A stretch of DNA of 64,000 nucleotides from HXMU1420-13 sp965228545. GTDB taxonomy: Bacteria; Bacteroidota; Rhodothermia; Balneolales; Balneolaceae. Where the stretch lies: assembly GCA_965228545.1 (NCBI GenBank), contig OZ245822.1:2852001-2916000 (forward strand), given 5' to 3'. The notes beneath the pieces are model-generated. The model saw nothing but the letters and a program-made list of their open reading frames with translations, searched no databases and had not been told where the DNA came from. Position numbers and translations under genes: made by a program. Each line of letters starts with the position of its first letter. Position 1 is the stretch's first letter. Shown here one piece after another: positions 1 through 7,633 of this stretch.

Positions 1-50
1 TTGAATGTTCAGGTAGTTCAACAATAACAGTTGATAGTTTAAAAAATGAT
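1..50. repeat. AT-rich intergenic leader with a 12-base repeat also found near 18.34 kb
   Basis: Low-complexity AT-rich sequence with no gene. The 12-mer AGTTGATAGTTT at 29-40 recurs exactly at 18341-18352, downstream of prfC, and the surrounding sequence at both places is built from similar TTCAA/AACAA words. I read it as a short dispersed repeat relic; function unknown. Confidence 0.35.
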
Positions 51-77
51 AAAAGGTGCTTCCGGCACCTTTTTTTA
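51..77 (+). terminator. Intrinsic terminator of a gene lying upstream of the window
   Basis: AAAAGGTGC (51-59) pairs perfectly with GCACCTTTT (65-73) around a five-base TTCCG loop and runs into a T tract. It lies before the first gene, so it most likely ends transcription entering from the left. The A/T symmetry means it could also work in the other direction. Confidence 0.75.
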
Positions 78-115
78 TGTACTTTAGCTTAACAGGGGAA
101 ACTAAAAAGGTACTT

Positions 116-1111
116 ATGAAAAACTTTCTAACGCTTTTATTAATCTTTCTTATTGGAGGATTTGTTCACGAAACAAACGCTCAGGAAACAAAAAAATGGG
201 CCATAGCTCTGCATGGCGGAGCGGGTTATTACCCTAAAGATTCCCCATCTGAGCGAACTCAAGCATACATGGAATCGCTAGAGGAGGCACTGTCTGTTGG
301 TACAGAAATATTAGAAAATGGGGGTTCGGCTTTAGATGCGGTTGAGGCAACCATTCAATACCTCGAGAATAACGAATTATATAATGCAGGAAGAGGTGCT
401 GTTTTTACAGCTGAAGGTAAGAATGAATTAGATGCTGCATTTATGCACGGTAATACATTAAACGCCGGAGCAATTACCGGAGTAACTACCGTTAAAAATC
501 CAATATCCCTTGCTAGGAAAGTAATGGAAGAATCAAATCACGTATTCTTTGCTACTGATGGAGCGGAAACCTTCGCCGATCAAACGGATGTTGAGCGGGT
601 AGATCCATTGTACTTTAGAGTAGAAGAAAAATACGAACGTTGGAAACTAAGAAATGCCGGACAAGGATTTAATCATGATGACTCAATTAGTGAAAATTCG
701 TGGAAAATGGGAACGGTAGGCTGTGTAGCGGTAGATAGCGATGGAAATATCGTTGCAGGTACATCTACAGGAGGGATGACGAACAAGCAATTCGGAAGAG
801 TAGGGGACGTTCCGATCATTGGTTCCGGAACGTATGCAAACGACCTGGTTGCGGTTTCAGCTACGGGTTGGGGTGAACGGATTATGTTAAACGTTTCTGC
901 GCATGCTCTGGCAATGCATATGAAATTTACCAAATCTACACTAGAGCAATCTATGAGTTACCTGGTAGATGAACTGCTGAATCCTAAAGAAGCCGGATTC
1001 ATTGCGGTTGATAAGTATGGGAACATATCCATGAGAACCAATACGGGATCAATGTTTCGGGCGGCTGCCGATTCAGATGGGTTAAAAGTAATTGGTATCT
1101 GGGAGGATTAA
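116..1111 (+). CDS. Secreted isoaspartyl peptidase / plant-type L-asparaginase
   Basis: Ntn-hydrolase that cleaves isoaspartyl dipeptides and/or L-asparagine after self-processing into two subunits. The 331-residue protein starts with a hydrophobic signal peptide ending near NAQ (residue 23), so it should act in the periplasm. The family motif GTVGCVAVD places the nucleophilic Thr at about residue 200, and GRVGDVPIIGSGTYA carries the substrate-pocket residues; the N-terminal HGGAG motif is also present. An upstream in-frame ATG at 56 lies inside the preceding terminator stem and would bury the signal peptide, so I chose 116. Monocistronic, convergent with the next gene. The family is certain; preference for asparagine or isoaspartyl peptides cannot be read from sequence. 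Confidence 0.92.
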   Translation: MKNFLTLLLIFLIGGFVHETNAQETKKWAIALHGGAGYYPKDSPSERTQAYMESLEEALSVGTEILENGGSALDAVEATIQYLENNELYNAGRGAVFTAEGKNELDAAFMHGNTLNAGAITGVTTVKNPISLARKVMEESNHVFFATDGAETFADQTDVERVDPLYFRVEEKYERWKLRNAGQGFNHDDSISENSWKMGTVGCVAVDSDGNIVAGTSTGGMTNKQFGRVGDVPIIGSGTYANDLVAVSATGWGERIMLNVSAHALAMHMKFTKSTLEQSMSYLVDELLNPKEAGFIAVDKYGNISMRTNTGSMFRAAADSDGLKVIGIWED

Positions 1112-1116
1112 ATATC

Positions 1117-1881
1117 TTAGTCTAATCGGTTGTGAAAACGATCCCTTAATTCTTGAACATACACACCAATGTCGTTTCTTAATTCAAAGATGCGTTCGTG
1201 AAAATTAGTGTATTCAATTTCAGAAAAGTAAGTTTCACTGCGTTGAGCTTGTAACAATGCCAGTGCTAGATTAGAGCACTTTAGTGCTTTTTTCGTATAC
1301 GCGATATTCGCGCCTATATATTCAGGCTCAAATCCAAAAGAATATCCACCGGCTAACTTTGCTCCGATTTTTAATGTTTCTCCAACAAATTCTTGGAATG
1401 CTTTATTCTGATTCTTAGTGTCTATCGATTCAGCCCATCTCAGAATATCTACAGCTAATTCTCTTGATCGATTAAATATGAGTAAGTTATCAAGAGAGCC
1501 ATAATCGGAACTGGCAAAATCTTCACTTAAAGCCTTCCATTCCTCACCGGAGTCAAAATCTTCTGATTCTTCTAGTTCATCAAATTCATCTTGGGCGCCA
1601 AACAGAAAATCTTCATCATCGTAATCATCTTCGTCATCCCAATCATCTTCTTCTTCAGGGAAATATGCTTCATCAAGCAACAGCTCTTCCTCTACGTACG
1701 CTTCAAATGCGTCATCTTCGTCTTGACTTTCTTTTAATAAGGTGATCCATCGTGGGATATTTCCTTTAGGATCAGAAGAGATAAAACGACGGAGTTGATC
1801 GCTTTTGCGTTCTATTTCATCAAGATGAGCTTCCCATTTGTGTTCGTCCCAAAGCTCGTCGTCGAATCCATCAAAATTCAT
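1117..1881 (-). CDS. Acidic hypothetical protein
   Basis: I do not recognise a family. The 254-residue protein has no signal peptide or membrane segment. Its central part (about residues 60-125) is extremely acidic, with runs of Asp and Glu around a WDDEDDYDDEDF core, and is probably disordered. The C-terminal half is predicted helical, with phrases such as LAVDILRWAESI and ALKCSNLALALLQAQ that look like a helical bundle or TPR-like fold. It is convergent with the asparaginase gene, five bases apart, and lies downstream of the purine nucleoside phosphorylase gene on the same strand with a 119-base gap, so it may have its own promoter. The coding call rests on the uninterrupted frame, a normal ATG and sensible composition. 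Confidence 0.75.
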   Translation of the reverse strand: MNFDGFDDELWDEHKWEAHLDEIERKSDQLRRFISSDPKGNIPRWITLLKESQDEDDAFEAYVEEELLLDEAYFPEEEDDWDDEDDYDDEDFLFGAQDEFDELEESEDFDSGEEWKALSEDFASSDYGSLDNLLIFNRSRELAVDILRWAESIDTKNQNKAFQEFVGETLKIGAKLAGGYSFGFEPEYIGANIAYTKKALKCSNLALALLQAQRSETYFSEIEYTNFHERIFELRNDIGVYVQELRDRFHNRLD

Positions 1882-2000
1882 ATATGCAGATACCTACTAT
1901 CGATGGTTGTTTGTTTACAATAGAAAAACAATTCTAAGGTGGATTGCAATACTACGTGGAAAAATAACGCTTTTTGTGGAAAAAAAATTTTAGAATTCAA

Positions 2001-2855
2001 TCATAATCGCTCAAGTACGCCAATAATAACTTGCGTCATTTTAGGTTCGGCCATTCCCGCTGCTTCAAGTACATCGTCTAAACTTACGGGTTCAAGTGCA
2101 TCAGGAAAGCATTCATCAGTTATTACAGAAATGCCAAGCACTTCAAGGCCCATGTGAACAGCACTGATTACTTCGGGTACCGTACTCATTCCCACTACAT
2201 CGGCGCCTAATTGCCGCATGTATCTATACTCAGCTTTAGTTTCAAGCATAGGGCCAGATACGGCTAAATATACACCTTCATGCATTTTTATAGACAGGTC
2301 GAGAGCTACGTTCTCTGCTGTCTCCATAAGACGCTCTGTGTAAGGCTCGCTCATGTCCGGAAAACGAGGCCCCAGTTCATCATCATTAGGACCGATCAAA
2401 GGATTATCACCCAAAAAATTGATATGGTCATTGATAAGCATAATGTCGCCCCGCTTAAAGTTAGGGTTAAGCCCACCACATGCGTTGCTAACAATTAAGG
2501 TTTGCACGCCCAAATTTCTGGCAACACGTATAGGAAATACGATCTCTTGCATAGTATAGCCTTCGTAATAATGAAAGCGACCCTGCATAGCAACTACCGG
2601 TTTGCCGCCTAGCTGACCAAATAACAAACGGCCGTGATGGCTTTCAACCGTTGAAACCGGAAAATGAGGGATTTGATCGTAATCTATAGAAATCTTTACA
2701 TCGATTTCTTCGGCTAGTTGGCCTAATCCGGTTCCCAGAATTAATATGTATTCTGGTTTAAAATCACCTATTTGTTGCGAAAGAAAACGAACAGTTTCAT
2801 CGCGTTTTTTTCTAAACTCTTCTACTGTGTTCAATGGAATATTTGTTTTAATCAA
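2001..2855 (-). CDS. punA: Purine nucleoside phosphorylase (family 2)
   Basis: Phosphorolysis of inosine and guanosine (and deoxy forms) to base plus ribose-1-phosphate in purine salvage. The 284-residue protein carries the family-2 motifs: the phosphate loop GTGLGQLAEEI near residue 43, ESHHGRL, SNACGGLN followed by GDIMLINDHINF, and the base-contacting VVGMSTVPEV region. Length matches trimeric PNPs. The frame opens with TTG, which overlaps the stop of the upstream divIVA-like gene, so translational coupling is likely. A second TTG seven codons later is an alternative; no Shine-Dalgarno decides between them. It sits last in the yggS - membrane proteins - divIVA-like - punA run. Confidence 0.93.
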   Translation of the reverse strand: MIKTNIPLNTVEEFRKKRDETVRFLSQQIGDFKPEYILILGTGLGQLAEEIDVKISIDYDQIPHFPVSTVESHHGRLLFGQLGGKPVVAMQGRFHYYEGYTMQEIVFPIRVARNLGVQTLIVSNACGGLNPNFKRGDIMLINDHINFLGDNPLIGPNDDELGPRFPDMSEPYTERLMETAENVALDLSIKMHEGVYLAVSGPMLETKAEYRYMRQLGADVVGMSTVPEVISAVHMGLEVLGISVITDECFPDALEPVSLDDVLEAAGMAEPKMTQVIIGVLERL

Positions 2856-3537
2856 TTTCGTCTAAAATATCGTCTAATCGTTCTGAGCCTGGTGGATAAG
2901 AATCATCATCCGAATTCATGAAACTAGTGTCAATGTCTGAGTCTGAATCGGTATCGGCTTCATCATCAAAGGCAAAACGGGTATTTGGTGATTGTTCTTC
3001 CTTTTTCGTTTCCTCTGAATGAAAAGTCTTTTCGATTGGCTCAGCTTCGGGTGAAGCGATCTCATTATCTAAAGAAAAAATTTTCATTTCGTCATCTTTA
3101 AACTTAGAGATAGTTGAAGAAGCATTTTCCAAATAGGACGAAATGCCCATAATTATTTCTTGTCGTTTATCGAGCAAACGTAAAATACTTTGGCGGATGT
3201 GGGCTTTTTCGTGATGCGCATCTTTAACAACACTCTCTGCCTCTAGATGCGCCTTATCAATAAGGTTTTTGGCTTCAAGCCGTGCATTATCCATCTTTTG
3301 TGCCACCGATTCTTTGGTGGTCTGTAACGTTTCGTGGAGTGCTTCTTCTACACGTTCGTAATGCTTTACTCGGTCAGATAGTTTTTCGATTTGCTCCTCT
3401 AATTCCTGATTTTTGGTGATCAGGTTTTCATATTCGTTGGAAACAAGCGTAAGAAAAGATTGAACCTCGGCAACATCAAAGCCACGTAAAGATTTCTCAA
3501 ACTGTTGCTGTTTAATCTCAATCGGTGTGATCTTCAT
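2848..3537 (-). CDS. DivIVA-domain coiled-coil protein
   Basis: DivIVA/GpsB-type proteins bind curved membrane and recruit division or polar factors. The 229-residue protein opens with the diagnostic N-terminal domain (ITPIEIKQQQFEKSLRGFD, then VAEVQSFL), followed by a long heptad-rich coiled coil to about residue 145 and an acidic tail rich in Asp and Ser. No membrane segment. Its 3' end overlaps the start of punA by 8 bases. Downstream of yggS and two small membrane proteins, it recalls the yggS-sepF-ylmG-divIVA division cluster of Gram-positive bacteria; that functional parallel is inference. The domain call is firm, the cellular role is not. Confidence 0.88.
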   Translation of the reverse strand: MKITPIEIKQQQFEKSLRGFDVAEVQSFLTLVSNEYENLITKNQELEEQIEKLSDRVKHYERVEEALHETLQTTKESVAQKMDNARLEAKNLIDKAHLEAESVVKDAHHEKAHIRQSILRLLDKRQEIIMGISSYLENASSTISKFKDDEMKIFSLDNEIASPEAEPIEKTFHSEETKKEEQSPNTRFAFDDEADTDSDSDIDTSFMNSDDDSYPPGSERLDDILDEID

Positions 3538-3582
3538 ATTCTGTAGATTTTTTGATGAACGAAAAGCGCTTTAAAGTACTAT

Positions 3583-3933
3583 TTATTCATTTAACATGTT
3601 CCGCAGATTACTGTCGCCCGATTTTTTTATCTCTTCTCGCTGCTCTTCATCTTCAATCTCAATATCCCCGGTAGATTCGTTTTCTTCCGGGATTAAAATA
3701 CGTTCTTCTTCCAGATCTGTGATAATTGCCTCAACATTATTTAATCTGCGTTCGGTAGTTTTCTTAAAGTCGGCCAATGCTCTAAAGAACTGAGGATTTA
3801 AATCACTTGACGATGGGTTTTTTCGATTGATGGCAGCTTTAATAAGGCTAAAAATGTTATACATAATAAATGCTGCAAAACCGGTACCAAAAACAATGGC
3901 AACAAGCGACAAAACTAATTCTTCTTCCGACAT
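3583..3933 (-). CDS. Small single-pass membrane protein, coiled coil
   Basis: 116 residues, no named family that I recognise. One transmembrane segment lies at about residues 8-32 (VLSLVAIVFGTGFAAFIMYNIF), followed by a charged helix containing ERRLNNVEAIITDLEE and a strongly acidic C terminus. The phrase V-E-x-I-x-T-D-L-E-E recurs in the adjacent gene (HLETIVTDLEEKQ), so the two look like diverged paralogues. Start ATG is 3 bases after the stop of that neighbour, indicating an operon. A structural part in envelope or division-site organisation is a guess from the divIVA and yggS neighbours. Confidence 0.8.
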   Translation of the reverse strand: MSEEELVLSLVAIVFGTGFAAFIMYNIFSLIKAAINRKNPSSSDLNPQFFRALADFKKTTERRLNNVEAIITDLEEERILIPEENESTGDIEIEDEEQREEIKKSGDSNLRNMLNE

Positions 3934-3936
3934 GGC

Positions 3937-4227
3937 TTAACCTCTCACTCGGGATGAGTTATTGTTATCGTCATTAAGATCATTTTTAATCTCAATATCA
4001 TCAAGGGTTATTTCAGGCTGTTTTTCTTCCAGATCAGTTACAATAGTTTCAAGATGTTCAACACGTGATTTCAAGTTGAAAATCATCTTCCGTAGTTCTT
4101 GTGCTTCTTTAGAACTAGTAAGACGTTTTTCTTCCAATTTCATTTCCTTTTCTCTGATTGAAGTGTACATGCCACCAACAATAGCTACGATTGCAATAAT
4201 GGCCCACCATGGAAGTCCGAATAACAT
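3937..4227 (-). CDS. Small PspB-like membrane protein, coiled coil
   Basis: 96 residues: an N-terminal transmembrane helix (LPWWAIIAIVAIVGGMY, about residues 5-21) followed directly by a basic-acidic coiled coil (REKEMKLEEKRL...) and an acidic tail. The layout and size resemble phage-shock protein B, but similarity is by shape only and no PspA or PspC lies nearby. It shares the VTDLEE phrase with the downstream gene at 3583-3933. Operon position between yggS and the paralogous small membrane gene suggests a common envelope role. Confidence 0.78.
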   Translation of the reverse strand: MLFGLPWWAIIAIVAIVGGMYTSIREKEMKLEEKRLTSSKEAQELRKMIFNLKSRVEHLETIVTDLEEKQPEITLDDIEIKNDLNDDNNNSSRVRG

Positions 4228-4285
4228 AATGCCCTTAAATTTTGGATTGGATTAAAAGTGGTAACGGCTACGCAAATAATCAACC

Positions 4286-4984
4286 TTAGTTTCGCGAACC
4301 AAATATAGCACTACCAATACGCACCATGGTAGCGCCTTCTTCAATTGCCACTTCAAAATCGTTACTCATGCCCATCGATAATTCGGTAAGGTCGATGTTG
4401 CCCCCGTTCAAATGTTGATGCGCATCAAAAGCAGATTTAAGTAGTTTAAACTCATCGCGTACTTCATCAGGGTCATCCACAAAGCGCGCCATCCCCATAA
4501 GCCCTTTTATAGTGATATTCGTGTAATCTTTTGCCTTAGTTAGAATTGCTTCGAGATCCGTAATCTCACAGCCACTTTTTTGATCTTCATCACTAATGTT
4601 TACCTGAATAAGCACATTTACATGATGATTGTTCTGATTAGCGCGCTTATCAATTTCTTTTAGGTACTTAGCTTTACCCACCGAATGAATCCAGTTTACC
4701 CTATGAGCAATGTATTTAATCTTATTTGATTGCATAGTGCCGATCATGTGCCATTGAGCTTCCGGATGTTCGATTTCATCCATTTTTGATTGGAGTTCTT
4801 GCATACGGTTTTCCCCAAAGTGAAGCTGCCCGGCATTTAAAGCTTTTATAATGGCCTCATTTGGCTTGGTTTTACTTACTGCAATTAATGTAATCTCTTT
4901 AGGATCTCGACCTGATCGTCCAGCTGCAGCTGTAATTCGGTTTCTAATTTCCTCTAAGTTCGTTTTAATATCGTCGGTTACCAT
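4286..4984 (-). CDS. yggS: YggS-family PLP homeostasis protein
   Basis: Cytosolic pyridoxal-phosphate carrier that keeps vitamin B6 and amino-acid pools balanced; no catalytic reaction is firmly established for the family. The 232-residue protein has the alanine-racemase-like TIM barrel features: the PLP lysine in LIAVSKTKPNEAI (about Lys38), HFGENRMQEL, WHMIGTMQSNKIK, and the phosphate-binding MGMSNDFEVAIEEGATMVRIGSAIFG near the C terminus. First gene of the minus-strand cluster leading to divIVA-like and punA, an order also known for yggS homologues near division genes in other phyla. Confidence 0.95.
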   Translation of the reverse strand: MVTDDIKTNLEEIRNRITAAAGRSGRDPKEITLIAVSKTKPNEAIIKALNAGQLHFGENRMQELQSKMDEIEHPEAQWHMIGTMQSNKIKYIAHRVNWIHSVGKAKYLKEIDKRANQNNHHVNVLIQVNISDEDQKSGCEITDLEAILTKAKDYTNITIKGLMGMARFVDDPDEVRDEFKLLKSAFDAHQHLNGGNIDLTELSMGMSNDFEVAIEEGATMVRIGSAIFGSRN

Positions 4985-5177
4985 CTGATTAAGGTTTAAA
5001 GATTGCTTTTATTTATTCAACCATAAGTTAGCCTTTTAAAATTCACGTTTTAATCGTATTTTTTGTGGTTCAAAAGAATGTGTAATTATTCTAGATTTTT
5101 GGTACTAACTAATCATTCCAACATAGGCCGTTCGTCAGGCCGCTTTTCTAAACGTAATTTTTCAGAGGATAGATAAA
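4985..5177. promoter_or_regulatory. Divergent promoter region between yggS and nif3
   Basis: The only divergent gap in the first 13 kb, AT-rich, so promoters for both the yggS cluster and the nif3-CT398 pair must lie here. I see no unambiguous TTG...TAnnTTTG pair. A short inverted GGCC...GGCC around 5127-5142 could form a small leader hairpin for nif3, but is too weak to name. Confidence 0.4.
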
Positions 5178-6239
5178 GTGGCAACTCAGATCCGACACAT
5201 ATCTACCTTTTTGAATCAGTGGGCACCGCCCAAGATAAAGATGGATTACGATAATGTCGGGCTACTGGTGGGAGACCCAAATACAGAAGTACACGCCATC
5301 CTCACTTGCCTTGACGTTACAAACGAAGTAGTAGAAGAAGCTATTTCAAAAAAAGTTCAACTCATTGTAGCGCATCATCCTTTAATTTTTAGCAAAATTG
5401 GATCGATTACCCCAACCAACGAACAAGGGAAAATCATCTATAAGTTGATAAAGAATGACATTGGACTATTAGTTGCTCATACAAATTTAGATGCTGCCCT
5501 TGATGGCGTATCCTTCGTTTTAGCTAATATTCTTGGACTGGATAACCTCAGATTTTTAGATAAAAGTTATCGCATCAGCCGTAAGATCAGGCTGGTAACA
5601 GCTCATGACGATGCCGAGGCGGTGCTTAAATTGTTAAATTATTATTCGGCTGAGGAAGCACACTATTTTACAGTGGAAAACCGCGAACACGGTCTTAAAT
5701 GTTTTGAAGCCATCATAGATCAACACCATGTGGCGGAATTACGCGCCGGTTTAGAAAAAGAAGGTTTGTTGAAAGCAGGATCATTTCAGGTAACGGAATT
5801 GTCGTCGCCGTCTCAGAATTTTGGTTTAGGTGTGATTGGTGAATATCCGGAAGGTGGTGTGGGTAAAAATGAATTCCTGCATTTGATATCGAAGGCGTTA
5901 AATTTAAGGGCTGTTCGTTTCTCTGGTAATGTTGACCGAATTAAGAAAGTAGCAGTTTGTGGCGGAGCGGGTATCTCGCTTAAAAATAAAGCTTTGAAAG
6001 CCGGTGCACAGGCATTTATTACGGCAGATATCAAATACCACGACTTTTTCACGGAGTCGGATAATTTCTTATTGGTTGATGTAGGACACTACGAAAGCGA
6101 ATTCCCCATTGTAGAGGAGCTAAAAAATGAGCTAACGGATGCATTCGATGATCTTAAAGTGTTTGCTACTAAGACTGTTACCAATCCCATGAATATTTAC
6201 ATTTCTGATATTGAACCACAATCCATTCATCAAAGCTGA
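5178..6239 (+). CDS. Nif3-like dinuclear metal centre protein
   Basis: Member of the NIF3/DUF34 family, toroidal hexamers with a two-metal site; biochemical role still unsettled (GTP cyclohydrolase I type 2 annotations are unreliable). 353 residues. Metal ligands are visible in VAHHPLIF (two His), HTNLDAALDGV and the C-terminal DVGHYESE. The middle insertion (about residues 130-230) matches the longer bacterial forms with a PII-like insert. The start is GTG at 5178, preceded by an AGAGGA ribosome site 8-13 bases upstream. Stops 13 bases before the CT398-like gene; the pair followed by rnpB is a common order. Confidence 0.92.
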   Translation: MATQIRHISTFLNQWAPPKIKMDYDNVGLLVGDPNTEVHAILTCLDVTNEVVEEAISKKVQLIVAHHPLIFSKIGSITPTNEQGKIIYKLIKNDIGLLVAHTNLDAALDGVSFVLANILGLDNLRFLDKSYRISRKIRLVTAHDDAEAVLKLLNYYSAEEAHYFTVENREHGLKCFEAIIDQHHVAELRAGLEKEGLLKAGSFQVTELSSPSQNFGLGVIGEYPEGGVGKNEFLHLISKALNLRAVRFSGNVDRIKKVAVCGGAGISLKNKALKAGAQAFITADIKYHDFFTESDNFLLVDVGHYESEFPIVEELKNELTDAFDDLKVFATKTVTNPMNIYISDIEPQSIHQS

Positions 6240-6252
6240 TTAATAATTATAC

Positions 6253-6987
6253 ATGAAAGAAGTACTGCAACAACTCGCGAATCTTCAATACATAGATAGT
6301 AGAATCGACGAGATCAAGCAATTAAGAGGCGATCTTCCGGAAGAAATTCTGGATATCGAAACCGATATTGCCCGAGGAGAGTCGAAGCTGAATAAGCTTA
6401 AAGAAGAGGAAAAAAACCTGATGGTTGAGTATGATAACCTAAAACTGGAAGTCACATCCTCTGAGGAAAAGGTTAAAAAATACGAAGACCAACAACTAAC
6501 AGTTCGCAATAACCGCGAGTACGATGCACTAACCAAAGAAATTGAGGTGCAAAAGCAACTTATTGAGAGTAATAAGGAGCGCTTAATTGAAATTGAAAAA
6601 AGACAAGAATCCATCGGGCCGGAAATTGAAGCTGCGGAAAAGAATCTTGCAGAAATCAAAACGCTGTACAATGCTAAGCAAAACAGCCTTGAGCAAGTTA
6701 TGAAGTCGACGCAGGAAGAAGAAGATGTTCTTGAAGCAAAACGCGACGAAGTTGAGAAGGAAATTGATGCTCGTTTTATCCGAAATTATAAGCGTTTGCG
6801 TAATGGCCTAAACAACGGAATTGCCGTTGTTGCTATGGATAGAGGTGCTGCATTAGGTATGGCCCTGCCACCACAAACACAGGTTGAAGTTCGCCGAATG
6901 AATAAAATCATCACCGACGAAAATAGTGGCCGTATTGTAGTAGATCAGTCATTTTTTGATAATGCAAAGAAGAATCTGTCGCTTTAA
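6253..6987 (+). CDS. CT398-like coiled-coil protein with cysteine-free zinc ribbon
   Basis: Belongs to the C4-type zinc-ribbon family often encoded next to nif3. Residues 1-175 are a long antiparallel coiled coil; the C-terminal module aligns to the usual ribbon through MALPPQTQVEVRR and IITDENSGRIVVDQ. In the family those flanks carry CxxC and CEYC/CENC pairs; here the first pair region reads GAALGM and the second DENSG, and the whole 244-residue protein has no cysteine at all, so it cannot bind zinc in the usual way. The fold is otherwise well kept, so it is likely functional. Co-transcribed with nif3 and ended by a strong terminator before rnpB. Confidence 0.88.
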   Translation: MKEVLQQLANLQYIDSRIDEIKQLRGDLPEEILDIETDIARGESKLNKLKEEEKNLMVEYDNLKLEVTSSEEKVKKYEDQQLTVRNNREYDALTKEIEVQKQLIESNKERLIEIEKRQESIGPEIEAAEKNLAEIKTLYNAKQNSLEQVMKSTQEEEDVLEAKRDEVEKEIDARFIRNYKRLRNGLNNGIAVVAMDRGAALGMALPPQTQVEVRRMNKIITDENSGRIVVDQSFFDNAKKNLSL

Positions 6988-7012
6988 GCGATAGTGATCA
7001 GCATAGTGGTTG

Positions 7013-7042
7013 AAAGGGAGGCAGTATTGCTTCCCTTTTTTA
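7013..7042 (+). terminator. Intrinsic terminator of the nif3 operon
   Basis: AAAGGGAGGCA (7013-7023) pairs with TGCTTCCCTTT (7028-7038) with one G-T pair and a GTAT loop, followed by a T run. It overlaps the likely -33 region of the rnpB promoter. Confidence 0.85.
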
Positions 7043-7054
7043 TTTGTATCTTTA
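7027..7054 (+). promoter_or_regulatory. rnpB promoter (Bacteroidota type)
   Basis: TTG at 7027-7029 and TATCTTTA at 7047-7054, spaced 17 bases, resemble the TTG/TAnnTTTG sigma-ABfr promoter. The RNase P RNA 5' stem begins about 5 bases after the -7 element. Position and fit make it likely; unverified. Confidence 0.55.
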
Positions 7055-7056
7055 TA

Positions 7057-7550
7057 GCCGGAAAAGCCGGGCAATCACTTCGAATTTTAATTCGGGGAGG
7101 AAAGTCCGGACACCAACAAGCACCACGCTCAGCGATCCTTAGGGCGTAGTTGAGGCGCGTATTTGGCGACGAATAAGCGACAGAGAGTGCAACAGAAAGA
7201 AAACAGTCCCAGCGCAGAGCGCTGGAAAATTCCAAATTCCAAAAAATTAAATAACAAACAATGTTTAAACTATTTAAGGTTTAAAAAATTGAAGTTTGTT
7301 TGAATTTTGGAATTTAATAATTGGAATTTCCAACGCTCTGCGTTGGCGGTGATGGTGAAAAGGTGAGGTAAGAGCTCACCGTGTGTTACCGTGAGGTACA
7401 CAGCTAGGTAAACCTCGTGGGGTGCAAGTTCACGTAGGGCAGTATTCGCCGCTTGTCGAGACGCTGTCGGGTAGAATGCACCAGATAAATGATTGCCGAA
7501 TCCGCCGGCTGGCGGAGGAACAGAATCCGGCTTATAGGCTTTTCCGCTAT
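7057..7550 (+). ncRNA. rnpB: RNase P RNA, class A, with enlarged P12 arm
   Basis: Catalytic RNA that trims tRNA 5' leaders. P1 is formed by CGGAAAAGCC (7059-7068) with GGCTTTTCCG (7537-7546). The conserved core GAGGAAAGTCCGGAC lies at about 7096-7112, ACAGAAA near 7190, GGTAAGAGCTCACC near 7366 and the 3' core AGATAAATGATTGCCG near 7483, all in the expected order. The P12 arm is unusual: a stretch of about 138 bases (7209-7346) replaces the normal short helix. Boundaries are set from P1 and may be off by several bases. Followed by its own terminator. Confidence 0.95.
7209..7346 (+). repeat. Palindromic insertion inside the RNase P RNA P12 helix
   Basis: The two ends are each palindromes: CCAGCGC-AGA-GCGCTGG (7209-7225) and CCAACGC-TCT-GCGTTGG (7330-7346), and they also pair with each other over 13 bases with one G-T. 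Between them lies an AT-rich imperfect inverted repeat built of ATTCCAAATTCC-like words. Such words occur as dispersed intergenic repeats in related genomes (from memory), so this looks like a repeat inserted in a tolerant loop, keeping the RNA foldable as one long hairpin. Confidence 0.7.
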
Positions 7551-7554
7551 ATAT

Positions 7555-7590
7555 CAAAACCCCGACTGAATAAGTTGGGGTTTTGTTGTT
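7555..7590 (+). terminator. rnpB terminator
   Basis: CAAAACCCC (7555-7563) pairs with GGGGTTTTG (7577-7585), extended inward by GACT/AGTT pairs including one G-T, followed by a T-rich tail. Confidence 0.85.
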
Positions 7591-7633
7591 TTTATTAATA
7601 CGTTATATATAATTCAGGTCTAGCGGAGATAAG

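Noticed and set aside
3937..4227. True phage-shock protein B
   Set aside because: Only size and layout match; no pspA or pspC nearby and residues are not convincing.
6984..7235. 83-residue minus-strand frame at the rnpB 5' end
   Set aside because: Overlaps the terminator, promoter and P1-P8 region of RNase P RNA; no family resemblance.
7270..7557. 95-residue minus-strand frame across rnpB
   Set aside because: It lies antisense to the RNase P RNA core; such frames are a well-known misannotation and its sequence reflects the RNA structure.
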